A stretch of DNA of 64,000 nucleotides from contig NC_135151.1 of NCBI RefSeq assembly GCF_050948215.1, forward strand, positions 3,450,220 through 3,514,219, given 5' to 3'. The notes under the pieces are model-generated. The model saw nothing but the letters and a program-made list of their open reading frames with translations. It had not been told where the DNA came from and ran no database searches. Below, in pieces: positions 1 to 10,472 of this stretch (positions are counted from its first letter, which is position 1; each line of letters begins with the position of its first letter). The position numbers were made by a program, and so were the translations under genes. This DNA is from Halictus rubicundus (lineage: Eukaryota; Arthropoda; Insecta; Hymenoptera; Halictidae).

Positions 1-504
1 AAGATCAAGATTCAATAGAAAAAGAATCGGTAAGAGCGAGAAAGAACGAACGAAGGGAGGAGTGAACGGATGAACGAACGAATGAACGGACGAACGAGTG
101 GACGCCGCGTTCGCGTTGTTCACGGTTCGTGTCGACCGGTCCTTCGGTGTTCGGGTTGCTCGTTTTCTGGTCCCCGCCGACTACGATCCTTTTATCTCGA
201 CGCGTCTGAGCTCGTCAAATCGCGCGCGGAGCGCTTCCTTTTATTTCCTCGCCCCCGGCCGTAGTTTTAAATGCAAATTTCGGCCCCGGCGAACGACCAA
301 TTCGAAAAACTCCGTGCGTTGAACCGCGCCGCGACTGCTGTGAGCCCGCCGAGCTCCGCTCCTCCCTTCTGCGAAATACGTCTGTCCGGTTCACGGTGTT
401 ATGCGGCTGCATCAGGGGAATTCGCACGTTATTCGAACGTCTTGCCGGAAACGGGCTTCATTCGCAGCCTTTTCCTGAAGAAAGATTCCTCCGGAATCCT
501 CCCC
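1..504. other. unique CpG-rich DNA, no gene seen
   Basis: This stretch has no recognisable protein or RNA gene. A short degenerate tetranucleotide run of GAAC/GGAC type lies at about 47-105. The open frames here are short, overlap on both strands and match nothing I know. Confidence 0.6.
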
Positions 505-1500
505 ATCTTTGAGACGGTTCTCGGAGGATCTAGGGCTCCCTAGGAGGGTCCTTGAAGGGCTTAAGCTCTGCGAAGGTTGCACAGGGATCCTAGGAGCACC
601 GAAGACGATTTTAAACGGTTCGAATCCTCGGGAGACAAGCCCGAAGAACGTAGGGCTCTCTCTACAGGGACTTTCAAATGCTTTAAAATGGCTGAAGGGG
701 GGCTTCAAAGGATCTAGGGCTTCCCGAAGGGGTCACTGAAAGCTTCGGACGCTGCAGAAAGATTCTACAAGAATCTTCCCTGGATCTTTAAGAGCCACGT
801 TGAAAATGTGAGACCCTTTTAAAACGATCGCAAAGAATCTAGGGCTATGTAAGAGGGTCCTTCAAGGGCTTAGACTTTGTGGAAAGGTTGCACAGCGATC
901 CTAGGTGCGCTGAAGGTGATTTTAAACGGTTGGAATTCTCTGGAGATGACCTCGAAGAACGTAGGGCCCCCTAGAGGTACTTCCAAGCGAGTTAGAGTTA
1001 CTGGAGGGGGCTGCGAAGAATGTAGTGCTCTCTGAAAGGGTCATGGTACGACTTGTTAAACTTTGCAAAGGTTCTACAAGGTTTCTAGGTTCATCGAAAG
1101 CGATTTCAAACTGTTAGAATTTTCCGGGGACAACCTAGAAGAACGTAGGGCTCTCTGCATGGAGCTTCGATGTGTTTCAAAATAACTGAAGGGGCTCTCT
1201 AAGGATCTAGGGCTTCCTGAAGGGGTCACTGAAATTCTTGGACCATGTAAAAACATTGTACAAGAATCCTAGGATTTTTAAGAGCCACGTTGAAAATATG
1301 AGACCCTTATAAAATGATCGCAAAGGATCTAGTGCTCTCTGACAGGGTCATAACAAGACCAAAGGTCATGATGGATTATAAAACAGCATTAGAGTCCCTG
1401 CAGAGGTTCACCGAACAACTTGGACTCTCTGGTGAGATGCATTGAAAACCTAGGGCTCTCCGAAAGGGACTCAAACAGACCCACGGCTCTCTGGGTAGAT
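505..1500. repeat. nested degenerate tandem array (about 310-bp unit, 183-bp subunit)
   Basis: Landmarks recur at regular steps. GATTTTAAACGGTT occurs near 608 and 918 (310 apart), and a diverged copy lies near 1101 (183 further). GTTGCACAG recurs 309 bp apart. The block TTAAGAGCCACGTTGAAAA recurs near 788 and 1277 (about 490 apart, which is 310 plus one extra subunit). GATCTAGGGCT-type words punctuate the array. The second large unit therefore contains an additional internal duplication. Copies are diverged, so the array is old. No open frame persists through it, and I assign no function. Confidence 0.8.
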
Positions 1501-2668
1501 TCCCCGTAGACCTTGCGCCTTTTAGATAACTTCGCAATAAGAAGTCCCAGATTAACGCGTTTGTTTCAAAGAAGTCATTATGTAAAAGAAAATTGATATG
1601 CAAGCATTCGAGCGTATCCAGCCAAGGTTCCTACGAAATCGTTAAAATGATCCGGGTCGCATTCGGGAGCTGATAGAACCGTCTTCTTTTTCGCGTTGCC
1701 CCCGGAGGCAGAGTCGTCTGCTCTGTCGTCGGCCGCGTTATCTGTGTCTAATTTCGGTGTGCTCCCCCGGGTGCCTCGACAGAAATCTCCGATTTCTTGT
1801 CAGAACAGCTCGCGGATCCATAAGCAACGCGGGTAATTCGAGTCGAACAGAGACGAGGCAGACACGAAGAGGCAGAGAACAGAGAAGAGAGCCGAGAGAA
1901 GACGAGAAGAGAGGAGAGGATCGCCGGCGCGAAGCAAGGCCGATAGAGAAGGAGAGAAATTTCGGTTTTTCATCGCGAGTAAAACCACCTGCCAGCGCGA
2001 ATCTCCGCATAAATTCTCCACTCTCCGGCCAATAAATCCTGCGTGGGGCCCCTCTTCTTGGTTGTAAAACGTCGCTGAGCCGAGCCAGCGTTATATTCGC
2101 TATCCACCGGAACTTTCCCTCCTCTCTCTTCTCTCTCCTCTCCTCTTTTCTCTCTCTCTCTCTCTCTCTCTCTCCGGACCTCTCCTCCTCTTCTCCGCGT
2201 TTCGAGACACCTCCTTCGCAGAGTTTTCTTTCATCCTAATGGAACCGCGTCGAACAGTAGTCTCCCCTCTATCTCGCCGTCGCGAAAAATCGAATTATCG
2301 TCGCTATGATTTCGTTATAGTCCAGGACTCCTCGAGCACGTCGAATATCGGAGACCTTCGGGAACCTTCGGGAACCTTCGCAGCGCACCGGAAGTCTACG
2401 GAAGATTGACGGACATCCCCGCATAATTTCCTCTCGACGCCCAGTTGAAGTTGTTTATCGATTTTCCGATAACAGGCCGGGACTTCGGCGACCGGGAAAC
2501 TGCTTCTCGAATGCTGAAGAAGATGATGATGCATCGTGTGTTCACTAGAGCCGGAATGTCTTGGAATGAGCTCCTGTCGACGTTGGTGTGCAAATTCCAC
2601 GGACATCTGTTTCCAGTATACTTTTTCTTTTTACTAGTACTCTTAGATTTTCGTAAATCTAGCTCTTC
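1501..2668. other. unique DNA with purine-rich and CT-rich tracts
   Basis: I see no gene. The 1845-1925 interval is purine-rich and a CT microsatellite follows. At about 2352-2380 an 11-bp unit ending in CCTTCGG is repeated almost exactly three times. Confidence 0.55.
2121..2174. repeat. (CT)n microsatellite
   Basis: An imperfect CT/CCT tract becomes a pure CT dinucleotide run in its last 25 bases. It is one of five long GA/CT runs in the window. Confidence 0.95.
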
Positions 2669-2672
2669 TTAA

Positions 2673-2896
2673 CCCGTTGCACTGCTATTCATTTTGTGAT
2701 TATAACGATTGGAAATTCTTTATGGTTCAGAATTTCATGAAAAAGAAAAGATAGTTTATGTTTATTTTTGTCAACTACAACGACACAGAATTTTATTTCG
2801 TTTTAAAGGACATAACACACATAATAACACACATATTTGTTAGACTCTGTTCAGAATCTTCATCACGAGTCTGATTCCATATTGTAGGGCAAGGGG
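2673..2896. mobile_element. TTAA-flanked piggyBac-type MITE, family 1
   Basis: TTAA lies immediately on both sides (2669-2672 and 2897-2900), as expected for piggyBac-type insertion. The ends are imperfect inverted repeats, CCCGTTGCACTGC against CCCCTTGCCCTAC. Related copies sit at 23.86-24.20 kb and, inverted and interrupted, at 45.88-46.53 kb. They share internal blocks such as the one around GAATTTTATTTCG and the ATCTTCATCACGAG word near the right end. It has no coding capacity, so it is non-autonomous. Confidence 0.8.
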
Positions 2897-3078
2897 TTAA
2901 TCTCTTGTACACTTTATACACTTCATTTTAACCCTCGATCTGAGTTCCAATGCTTTTCGATCACGAACTGTTGGACACACGTAGTAAAAGACAAGCCGAA
3001 TTGCGGTTGACCTAAATTTAATCATTATAAAACGTACATTGATACGGCGAAGTGAAAGAGCTCGTCGAATTAAGAGCC

Positions 3079-3150
3079 AACACTCCGTAGATTCGCGATA
3101 AGGTAGAGTGACCACGTTACCGACCATAATAGGGGAAAAGTGGTTTTACC
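3079..3150. repeat. dispersed repeat block, copy 1 of 2
   Basis: A run of 43 bases from ACTCCGTAGATTCGCGATAA to the CCACGTTACCGAC word is identical to the copy near 43.95 kb. Similarity continues about 25 bp further with mismatches. No terminal repeats or target duplication are visible, so its class is unknown. Confidence 0.85.
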
Positions 3151-3751
3151 TAGAATGAGAAATTCTGGAAGGTAATTAATTAACTCGTTATCGCACACAA
3201 CTCGGAGGGCGAAAAAAAAATGAAAGAATGTAAAAATGTTAGGAGCGGAGAGATGCTGACTAAAATAGATCGTAAACCATTGGATGAGTCGGATCAATTA
3301 AGGGTTAAATTGATCGAGCGGCGACAGCTTAGGGAATAGTCTCTAGAAATATTTCTGGTTTTTATTCGAAGCACCGTTTTACCCAGCAGCGTTCATGAGA
3401 GGAGTTGCAGGAGTGGTCGGAGGAGCAAGAGCGTGGTCGCTGTTGGGAAAAGAAAAGTGGTCGGAAGGTATCGTTGCACGCGGGGCCTCACCTTGTTTTT
3501 CCAGCCGTGGTATTCATTTCAAGGACAGGAGAAACATTTCGATCGGTTGTAAGGGCGATTCCCGGCGCAGATTTTCTGCGGGGCAGCTAGCAAAAGGATG
3601 CACTAAATCTTGCCCGGATATCTTGCGAGTATATCAGAGTCAGTGTGGCAGCGGGGTGCCCGGCGCAGCTACGCTGAGCTGCTCGGCGAAACAACGCCGC
3701 GAGAAGAACAGAATCGGCTTGCGAGCGAGAACGACCCGAGAGAGAAAAAGC

Positions 3752-3805
<54 letters not shown>
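3752..3805. repeat. (GA)n microsatellite
   Basis: A near-perfect run of about 26 GA dinucleotides. Confidence 0.97.
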
Positions 3806-3808
<3 letters not shown>

Positions 3809-4666
3809 CAGTTGGTGCTTCTGGTGCTGTTGCACCGCGTCCCCGTCGCAGCATCCTAGTCGGCGCGGCTTCGATCAGGCACGTATCGACCGTTTCTGCG
3901 AATCTTTTCGCGAGATGCATCGCCGACCCGTGCACTCTGGTGTTCGCGCACTGCGCCGAGCCGAGAGGATGCACCTGGCGATGGCAGCATCGGCCGCCTG
4001 CGAGCGTTTCGCGAGGAGCTTCCTCCCGTTGATCCTTTAATAAATCGAGCGTCCTTCGTGCCCGATCAAAAGTCCCGAGGCTGATCCCGAACGATCAGGA
4101 GCGGTACCGAGCGGATTCGTTTCGAAAAACCGCATCGAATTCCCATCGACCAACGACCACGCCCACGGAGACGCTTTCCACCGACGTTTTCCCCATGAGA
4201 ACCTCGTAAATTTCGTCGTAGCAGCCCTTCGACGGCCTCGGGAATCGCTCGCTCCGAGCGTGTACAGCTACGAGAAGCCCGACGGTGTTCCGGGATCCTC
4301 TTCCAGGCGGTATCCCGGCGCGGTGCTCGCGGGGGCGGAACTGCGAACAGCAATTTAACCGGCACGCTACGATGCAGGTCTATTTTATTGGGCTGCCTCC
4401 GCACGGTTTTTCTGCCACGCGGAATTCCGCGTGCACGCTAGCGCATACTGTAGGTACACGCTCGATCCGACTCACGTGGTCAGTTTGCCCGCAAAACGTC
4501 GACGGAATTCGCGTCCTTGCTTGCAGCGCATTATTCCTTGTGCGTCCTTGTTAGTATCCCTAGGTTCTCAGCTTTCGATAGAAAGCATACTTCACTTTCT
4601 CTTCTTTTCCCGGAATTTTGCTGCAAGCACCTCGGCACTGTTGAAGCAAACTCGGATCAGACAGTA

Positions 4667-4815
4667 CAGTGATTTTTTCTATATATGTCGCCGGGGTCTC
4701 GATGATAAATGTCGTGGAATTATCCCCACTACCGCGGAGTATACATAAGACGGCTCGGGTATGTCTCCTGACGCTGGCAAGACCCGTGCTGTTGACATAT
4801 ATCGAGAATTCACTG
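4667..4815. mobile_element. pogo-like TA-flanked MITE, copy in first duplicate
   Basis: TA lies on both sides. The left end is CAGTGATTTTTTCTATATATG and the right end reads CGAGAATTCACTG, both typical of this family in the window. The internal landmark GGAATTATCCCCACTACCGC is present. It is about 149 bp long and non-coding. Confidence 0.85.
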
Positions 4816-5020
4816 TACTTGCAACTCTTTGCACTCGACTGTCTCCTCTGAGGCACCGCTAGAAATGACTATAGGCTTGCCGCGCATTATTCGTGGCGTC
4901 CTTGATAGTATCCCTAGGTTCTCAGCTTTCGATAGAAAGCATACTTCACTTTCTCTTTTTTCCCCGGAATTTTGCTGCAAGCACCTGGTCACTGTTGAAT
5001 CAAACTCGGATCAGACAGTG

Positions 5021-5090
5021 CAGTGATTTTTTCTATATATGTCGCCGGGGTCTCGACGATAAATGTCGCGGAACTATCCCCACTACGAGC
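5021..5090. mobile_element. pogo-like MITE, truncated copy
   Basis: It begins CAGTGATTTTTTCTATATATG as in the previous copy and ends after CTATCCCCACTAC, without a right terminal repeat. The truncation coincides with the end of the segmental duplication. Confidence 0.8.
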
Positions 5091-6430
5091 GAAAAAGGTC
5101 CTACTGTTTATTGCTAACTGATTGACCGAAGAAACAGTATGGACTTTCCACTCGACCCAATACCCTGCTAAGTGTCTTTGCGTTCAACAAATTTTGAAAT
5201 GTTCAAATTTGTCACAAGCAAATATACTCGATATTGTATCGACCAAATGCGCACGGTTGCATATGACAAAAGTATTCCAGATTCGATAAAAGGTCCGAAT
5301 TCCGGAGTCAAAAAAAGAAAAATCGCTCTGACTTTTGTTCAGTGAGGACGAACTTCGTTTAGTATGGAAACTCATTTAGGTATGCCTTAATTCGAATCCT
5401 TGGAATTGAATTGTAAGGCAAAGGGTTGACAAACGTACAAATATTCGATAGCGATTCGAATCCGTTGGACCAGAAACGAATACTTTCGTTAAGATTATTA
5501 ACGAAACAGCAAAACAGCTGTTACGATGAAATTCCACGGAAGAGATGAACACAAACGTAGTGCAGATTTCCATAACAGACGATGGAAGTGCAGCAAGGTT
5601 GACGGCGAGACACAGGAGGTTCCCTAGCTTTCTAATTATCCATTACATCATCGTTACGATGTATTGAATAATCCCCGGGCATCGGCGCAGGTCTCTATCG
5701 GCCGGCTGCAATCTTGTATTCGCCGGTGTCGTTTAATTTACAGTGTAACGCGCGCAGAGCGCCGGGGAGCCGGGGTTTGAAAAATATTGAAATTTCATGC
5801 TCCGCAAGCCGATACAGGTAAATCGAGGAAGCGGCAGATTACGCCGGCCGGTTTACCCTACGCGGCTTCGTTGTGTATCGATAAACGATAGACCGGAAAG
5901 CGGAGCGCGTCGAACCCGCGCGCGAAAGTGCCGACCCGCCGAATCGATACGGCCCTGAGTTCACTGCACCGAGTTAGAAGCGTTCGCCGGTACAATGGAG
6001 CGCGTTGCGCTGACCCCCGATGACCCAAAACGTCCGAATCTCAGGGTTAAAACGACCTCGTTGCTTCCCCAACTCTCCTCCCCTCTCCTCTCCTCTTCCC
6101 CTCTTCTCTCCTCTCCTCTCCTCTCCTCTCCTCTCAGCTCTTCTTGCTGGGTCGAACTGACCGCGCAGCTATCGAGACGCCGGAGATACCAAAAAAGAAC
6201 GAACCAGAGGAAGGGAGGCTGCGAGAAAGTCGGAGAGCAACAAATAGACGGATCTTTATGTAAATTAAAAATATTGTACGTCGATGGCAAAGAACAGGAG
6301 CCAAGTAGAAAATTCGTTACTTCTTTAACAGGGAACTTACTCGCATTCAAACGACCGGTTTTCCATTTCACAATTGATTTCTTTATTTAAGCACATATTA
6401 CGTCAAAAACCGTACAAAGTTAAAGCAAAT
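5091..6430. other. unique DNA, no gene seen
   Basis: The GC-rich middle (about 5680-5990) has no recognisable coding sequence. A CTCTC-type low-complexity tract follows. Confidence 0.5.
6067..6135. repeat. (CTCTC)n-type low-complexity tract
   Basis: Repeated CTCTCCTC pentamer/octamer motifs run on this strand. Open frames through it on either strand encode only serine/leucine or glutamate/arginine repeats and are artefacts. Confidence 0.9.
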
Positions 6431-6530
6431 TCAATATTCTCACTTCTATAAGGCGTTCCGCTTTTATATATTTTGTGCTCGACAAGTGTAGCGTTGACAG
6501 TTTGTTACACGTGAAAATGATGCATCGATA
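6431..6530. repeat. repeat unit flanking a MITE, copy 1
   Basis: The block with TTTTATATATTTTGTGCT and AAGTGTAGCGTTGACA recurs at 6748-6842. A weaker part of it occurs at about 17,918-17,960. The two copies bracket a pogo-like MITE, as if a tandem pair had been hit by the insertion. Confidence 0.8.
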
Positions 6531-6705
6531 CAGTGAATTCTCGATATATGTCGACAACACGGGTCCCGTCAGCGTCGTGTATCGTGTAGGAGACATAACT
6601 CGAGCCGTGTTATGTTTACTCGGCGCCCTAGGTCTCTCGAGTAGTGGGGATAATCCCGCGACGTGTATCATGCAGGCCTTGGCGACATATATAGAGAAAT
6701 CACTG
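6531..6705. mobile_element. pogo-like TA-flanked MITE
   Basis: Near-complete copy with TA on both sides. The left end is CAGTGAATTCTCGATATATG and the right end reads TATAGAGAAATCACTG. It is 175 bp with no coding capacity. The interior has the usual GGAGACATAACTCGAGCCGT and GTAGTGGGGATAAT words. Confidence 0.9.
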
Positions 6706-6747
6706 TACTTCTGACTTCTTTTAATCGATTATTTTAATGCATAAATT

Positions 6748-6842
6748 ATATCAGTTCTGTAAGGCGTTTCACTTTTATATATTTTGTGCTTGATAAGTGT
6801 AGCGTTGACAATTTGATTAACTTGAAAGCGATGTATCGATAC
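6748..6842. repeat. repeat unit flanking a MITE, copy 2
   Basis: Second copy of the block described before the MITE. It is about 85% similar by eye and ends at the same ATGTATCGATAC word, which is the insertion site of the MITE in the first copy. Confidence 0.8.
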
Positions 6843-8139
6843 TTTTAAATTCTTTTAATCTTTTCATTATTTAAATGCGTAAAATCGGTAATGAATGAGA
6901 TGAGAGCGACAGATACTAAGAGAGAGAGAGAAAGATGGGAGAAAGTATTAAAAAGAAATGAAGAACGGGAAGGACTGAGAGAAAAGGGAGAGTGAAAGGG
7001 AAAGAGAGGATGGAAGGAACGCTAACGCCGCGAAAAACGGGAAAAAAGAGAACGCGGAGTGCATTACGCGCACGTGTCCGTTCGTACACACGCGTGCATG
7101 CAGCGAGAGCGTGTACCGGCTCTGCTGTGGCCGTCTTATCCTGAAAGAACGTGCATCCAACGAGGAGGAACAGGACCTAATGGAGGCCCATTTCTGTGGA
7201 ACCCGGTCCCATTAAATTTGCGCACGCCGCAGCAGCGCACCGGGGACAAGCTATTTACCGGTTACTCAAAATTATCGTCTGCCAGATAAAGATACATCGT
7301 TCGGGACGGTGCAACAATGATGCAACCCCGAATCCGCGGTTATCGAGCCATCGGTGTACACTGCTGGCCAAAAGTTCTCGATTTCCTTTCGATGTTATTG
7401 CACGAATCGAAAATAAGCCACTCTGTTGCGAAATCGCAGGCATTTCCTGTTCCAGAATTCACGCAGAAATCGAAAGTTCGACTGTTTCTCAACGGTCGCG
7501 ATTGCGCGATCTGCGAAAATGACTTCATCGAAAGGTGTTCCACGATCTCTGATAACGCCTGGGAACTTTCTGATTAGCCTTCAAGAGGAAGAATTTACGA
7601 CCGTTAACTTTGTTACATCGGGGGGAAGTTGCTCGATGCAGGAGGAATCTTCTCCGGTCCAATTTCCATCGTGTCTTCCGATCCAGGATCTAGATGAAAG
7701 CTTGCAACAAACCGACCGGTTCTCGTTTTCCAACAGTATCCACGACCAGACGGATTCGTCTTTGATCCCTGAAACGCGGTCGCCGAATGCTTTCGGATAA
7801 GCGAAATGGATCGGTTGCGCAAGGATCCATCGGATCGGGGAGCCGGTGTCCGTGGGAGCGCGAGAGATAAAGTAATCGGGGACGCGCATGCTAACGATTA
7901 CTTTAACCGCGGGACCCGCTCGACCTTGAATTTCGGAAGAGCGGCCCGCAGCCAGAAGGGGAGAGTGGTTTGGCCAGAAATTTCAGACGTGGTCGTTGTC
8001 TCGCCGCGACTGCACGATCCATCACCGGCGACCTGAGTGCAGCGGAGTGCATTACCCACTAACCAAGAAGCTTTGGCGGTAGTTGCTGTCGTCGGGTCTG
8101 TGACGGCCCAGACGCGAAAAGAGCCGGGGAATAGAAACC
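6843..8139. other. unique DNA, no gene seen
   Basis: Purine-rich to about 7050, then moderately GC-rich. Several open frames of 60-124 codons overlap on both strands between 7196 and 8036. None has a recognisable domain or convincing splice context. Confidence 0.45.
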
Positions 8140-8745
8140 TAGGAGTTTCTCGGAGAATCGGTATTAACAGGCGCTCTTAGGTCATGAATTAGATCGGTCT
8201 ATGAATTCGAAGAAGACTCGGTCTAGATCACCGTTTGCGAGTCAGTTGGCGGTGGCAGATCAAGAATTGAAGCAGAAGTCGATCCAGAAGTTAGCATAGA
8301 AGACAGTCTAGGAGTTTGAAAACCGGTTATCGTAAAAATTCATATGGAAGACATTATCGTTTCATGAGTCAGTCTAGGTGTCCGTTTTCGAATCAGTTTG
8401 ACAATTACAGTAGAGGACGATCTAAGGATTGACGCAGGAGTCAATGTAGACCAAACTTTTTCCGCACACTTCGCAAACCCGAAAATTTTAACGGAACACT
8501 TAGCTTATTTTTTAAGTTGGGTAATTCCTACTAGTGAAAATTAAAAAAAAATGTTATTAAAGCACATTACTTATTCAAGAACACCAGTGTTCCGCGGAAC
8601 ATAGTTTGGGAAACCCTGATCTAGACATTAGTCTAGGAACCAATCTAAAAATCAGTGTCGAGGTCAGCCCAGGTGTTAGCCTAATAGTTGGCCTAGGAGA
8701 ATTCCTAGTGAGAGTCGATCTAAGAATTACGGTAGAAGCCAGTCT
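8140..8745. repeat. degenerate short-unit minisatellite
   Basis: Words of the type AGTCTAGGA, AGTCGATCTA and CAGTCTA recur every 15-35 bp with strong divergence, densest at 8270-8450 and 8615-8745. An open frame at 8606-8845 gives a pseudo-repetitive peptide (DLDISLGT, DLRITVEA), which is simply translated repeat. A TTAA MITE interrupts the right edge. Confidence 0.65.
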
Positions 8746-8747
8746 AA

Positions 8748-9003
8748 CCCTTAACGCTCCGACTTTTAATTGTGAATATCGAACGGCAACTCCAACTTAT
8801 TCTCATCATACTTCGACCTGCAAGTTTTTAAGTGTCCGATTTTAAATGCTACAATGACGTGTAAATAATAATATTAAGGTCATTCAAAACAATCTTTATT
8901 CATCTCAGAAGTAATATAATTTTGATTACAATATAGATTATACACTTGGAGTAGAACGGCGCACATCGGTGGTGCTTGAGAGGCACACTTAGAGCGTTAA
9001 GGG
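8748..9003. mobile_element. TTAA-type MITE with CCCTTAACGCTC ends
   Basis: The left end CCCTTAACGCTC is mirrored by GAGCGTTAAGGG on the right. The right flank is TTAA. The left flank is CTAA, a one-base decay of TTAA. It is 256 bp and non-coding. The interruption of the CAGTCTA minisatellite marks it as an insertion. Confidence 0.75.
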
Positions 9004-9007
9004 TTAA

Positions 9008-9914
9008 GTGTCCGTTTCCGAGTCGGTAGGACCGAAACTAGAAATTTGTAGAATCGGTGTAAGTGAAGTAGGAGTCGTGGACAGACATTGGTAGCAGAAG
9101 ACGGCGACTCATCGACCCTCTTTAGCGTATCGGGATCCCGATCGCTTGACTAGTAGGCGAAAAAGGTAGTGCAAGGTAGTTTCGAGATCCGCGATCCCTT
9201 TTCTCGGAGCGTGTTCCGAGGCGAGCCGATCTGGCAAGACCCACTGGTACACTGGCACATAAAACGCGTCCGACTCTATCTTTCCTTCCCCCTGGTGTCT
9301 GGTCCAGGACGTGGCAGCTCACCTCCGTGGCATATCCTGCCAGTCTCTTTCGTGGCGCTCGCGCGTTTTGCTTCTTTTCACATTTCCGACTTTTTGCGGC
9401 TCACCTTCTCCATTTTAGCATCCCCCTTCGCGCACGGCTCTTTTAAACTCCGCCTGTTTTGTTCCGACGCGGTGTGCGCCTCTCTATCCTCCACCTGTTT
9501 CAATCTACCCCTGCCTACGTCCGCTCGAAAGATCGTTTTATTCCTCGGAGTCCGTTCCGCTTCTCGAGAATTTTCCTGAGCTCCTTCGCCGATCCTCCCT
9601 GCTTCTCGCAGTCTTCCTAGATCCGTTTAATCCGTGTCGTTTGAGCCCCCTCTCTTTCCCTTACCCTCCTCTCCTTTTCCTCCTTCTGCTCTCCTCGAAC
9701 CCGTTCGATTAACATCGAAATATTAATTCCAACGTTTAATTGTTTCCATCCTACAAGCGCGCTCTCAGCGCTCGATCGAATACGGTACATTTTAATTATC
9801 GCTGTTAATGTATAATCAGCTCTAAAACGAGACCGAAGTAAATTAATCTGGATGGCGAGGCTCCAGCCGAACTCGAATTTTCTAGCAGGCAATTCCATTC
9901 GTTAGCTGAGCATG
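9008..9914. other. unique DNA, no gene seen
   Basis: An open frame at 9169-9579 is 136 codons, rich in S/F/R and without recognisable domain. Pyrimidine-rich sequence follows at about 9590-9700. Confidence 0.5.
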
Positions 9915-10131
9915 TAATTAGCACTCGAACGGCGATTATAAGGCGCCACTAAAAATTGCTGTATCACTCAAATTTGTTTGTACTTAATAAATTACTGAAC
10001 ATTTCAGTATTGTACGAGTAAATTCCGCCATTTTCGTATGTATAACACGAAACAAATATATAGAAGGGAAATATTCTAGGTCGGAGGAAATGTTTCGTTT
10101 TGGACGTGAAAATAGTTTCGAGTGCAAAGGG
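9915..10131. mobile_element. TTAA-type MITE with CCCTTTGCACTCGA ends, inverted copy
   Basis: Reverse-orientation copy of the element at 13.76 kb. They share AAGGCGCCACTAAAAATTGC and the CGAGTGCAAAGGG end next to TTAA (10,132-10,135). The other end (TAATTAGCACTCGA) has lost its clean TTAA. It is about 217 bp and non-coding. Confidence 0.8.
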
Positions 10132-10135
10132 TTAA

Positions 10136-10468
10136 CCTTTTAAATACGGCGCGCTCGTCCGCAACTCTGTTTCCTAGGGACGGCGCGCCGGGCCGCGAAT
10201 GGCGCAAAAGCCACTATAGTGGTTCGTACCGTTCGAACTGATGCTTTCCACGGAAGCCACTATAGTGGCGTGCTGTTCAAACTGATGCTTTCCACGGAAG
10301 CCACTATAGTGGTTCGTACAGTTCAAACTGATGCTTTCCACGGAAGTCACTGTAGTGGTTCGTACCGTTCAAACTGATGCTTTCCACGGAAGCCACTATA
10401 GTGGTTCGCACCGTTCAAACTGATGCTTTCCACAGAAGCCACTATAGTGGCGTACAGTGCTTAAGAGG
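10136..10468. mobile_element. TTAA-bounded element made of six 46-bp palindrome units
   Basis: TTAA lies on both sides (10,132-10,135, shared with the preceding MITE, and 10,469-10,472). The ends are weakly inverted (CCTTTTAAATAC against CCTCTTAAGCAC). The interior is a minisatellite in which CCACTATAGTGG, a 12-bp perfect palindrome, begins at 10,211, 10,257, 10,301, 10,347 (one copy mutated to TCACTGTAGTGG), 10,393 and 10,439. Spacings are 46, 44, 46, 46 and 46 bp. The spacer carries GTTCAAACTGATGCTTTCCA. The first part is a GC-rich GGCGCGCC-containing leader. Whether the palindromes are binding sites is unknown. Confidence 0.8.
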
Positions 10469-10472
10469 TTAA

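Larger units (their letters stand above)
2901..4525. other. mostly unique DNA
   Basis: This contains one short block repeated elsewhere and one GA microsatellite, annotated separately. The GC-rich interval at about 3830-4520 has several overlapping open frames of 60-140 codons on both strands. None shows a recognisable domain, so I do not call a gene. Confidence 0.5.
4526..5090. repeat. tandem segmental duplication, 356-bp offset
   Basis: The sequence starting at GCGCATTATTC (4526) is repeated from 4882 with few differences, including the words TAGTATCCCTAGGTTCTCAG and AGCATACTTCACTTTCTC. The second copy stops about 209 bp in, inside a pogo-like MITE. The duplication carried the MITE with it, so it is younger than that insertion. 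Confidence 0.9.

Noticed and set aside
610..630. GGTTCGAATCC, a tRNA B-box-like word
   Set aside because: It lies in a degenerate tandem unit whose other copies have lost it, and no A box or cloverleaf can be drawn upstream.
3610..4032. 140-codon plus-strand frame through the GA run
   Set aside because: It is an arginine-glutamate repeat from the microsatellite with GC-rich flanks; the reverse strand gives the matching serine-leucine frame.
8606..8845. repetitive peptide DLDISLGT...DLRITVEA
   Set aside because: It is a translation of the short-unit minisatellite and enters a MITE; not a repeat protein.
10136..10468. regularly spaced repeats as a possible CRISPR array
   Set aside because: The spacers are themselves conserved between units, the genome is eukaryotic, and the array sits inside TTAA target sites.
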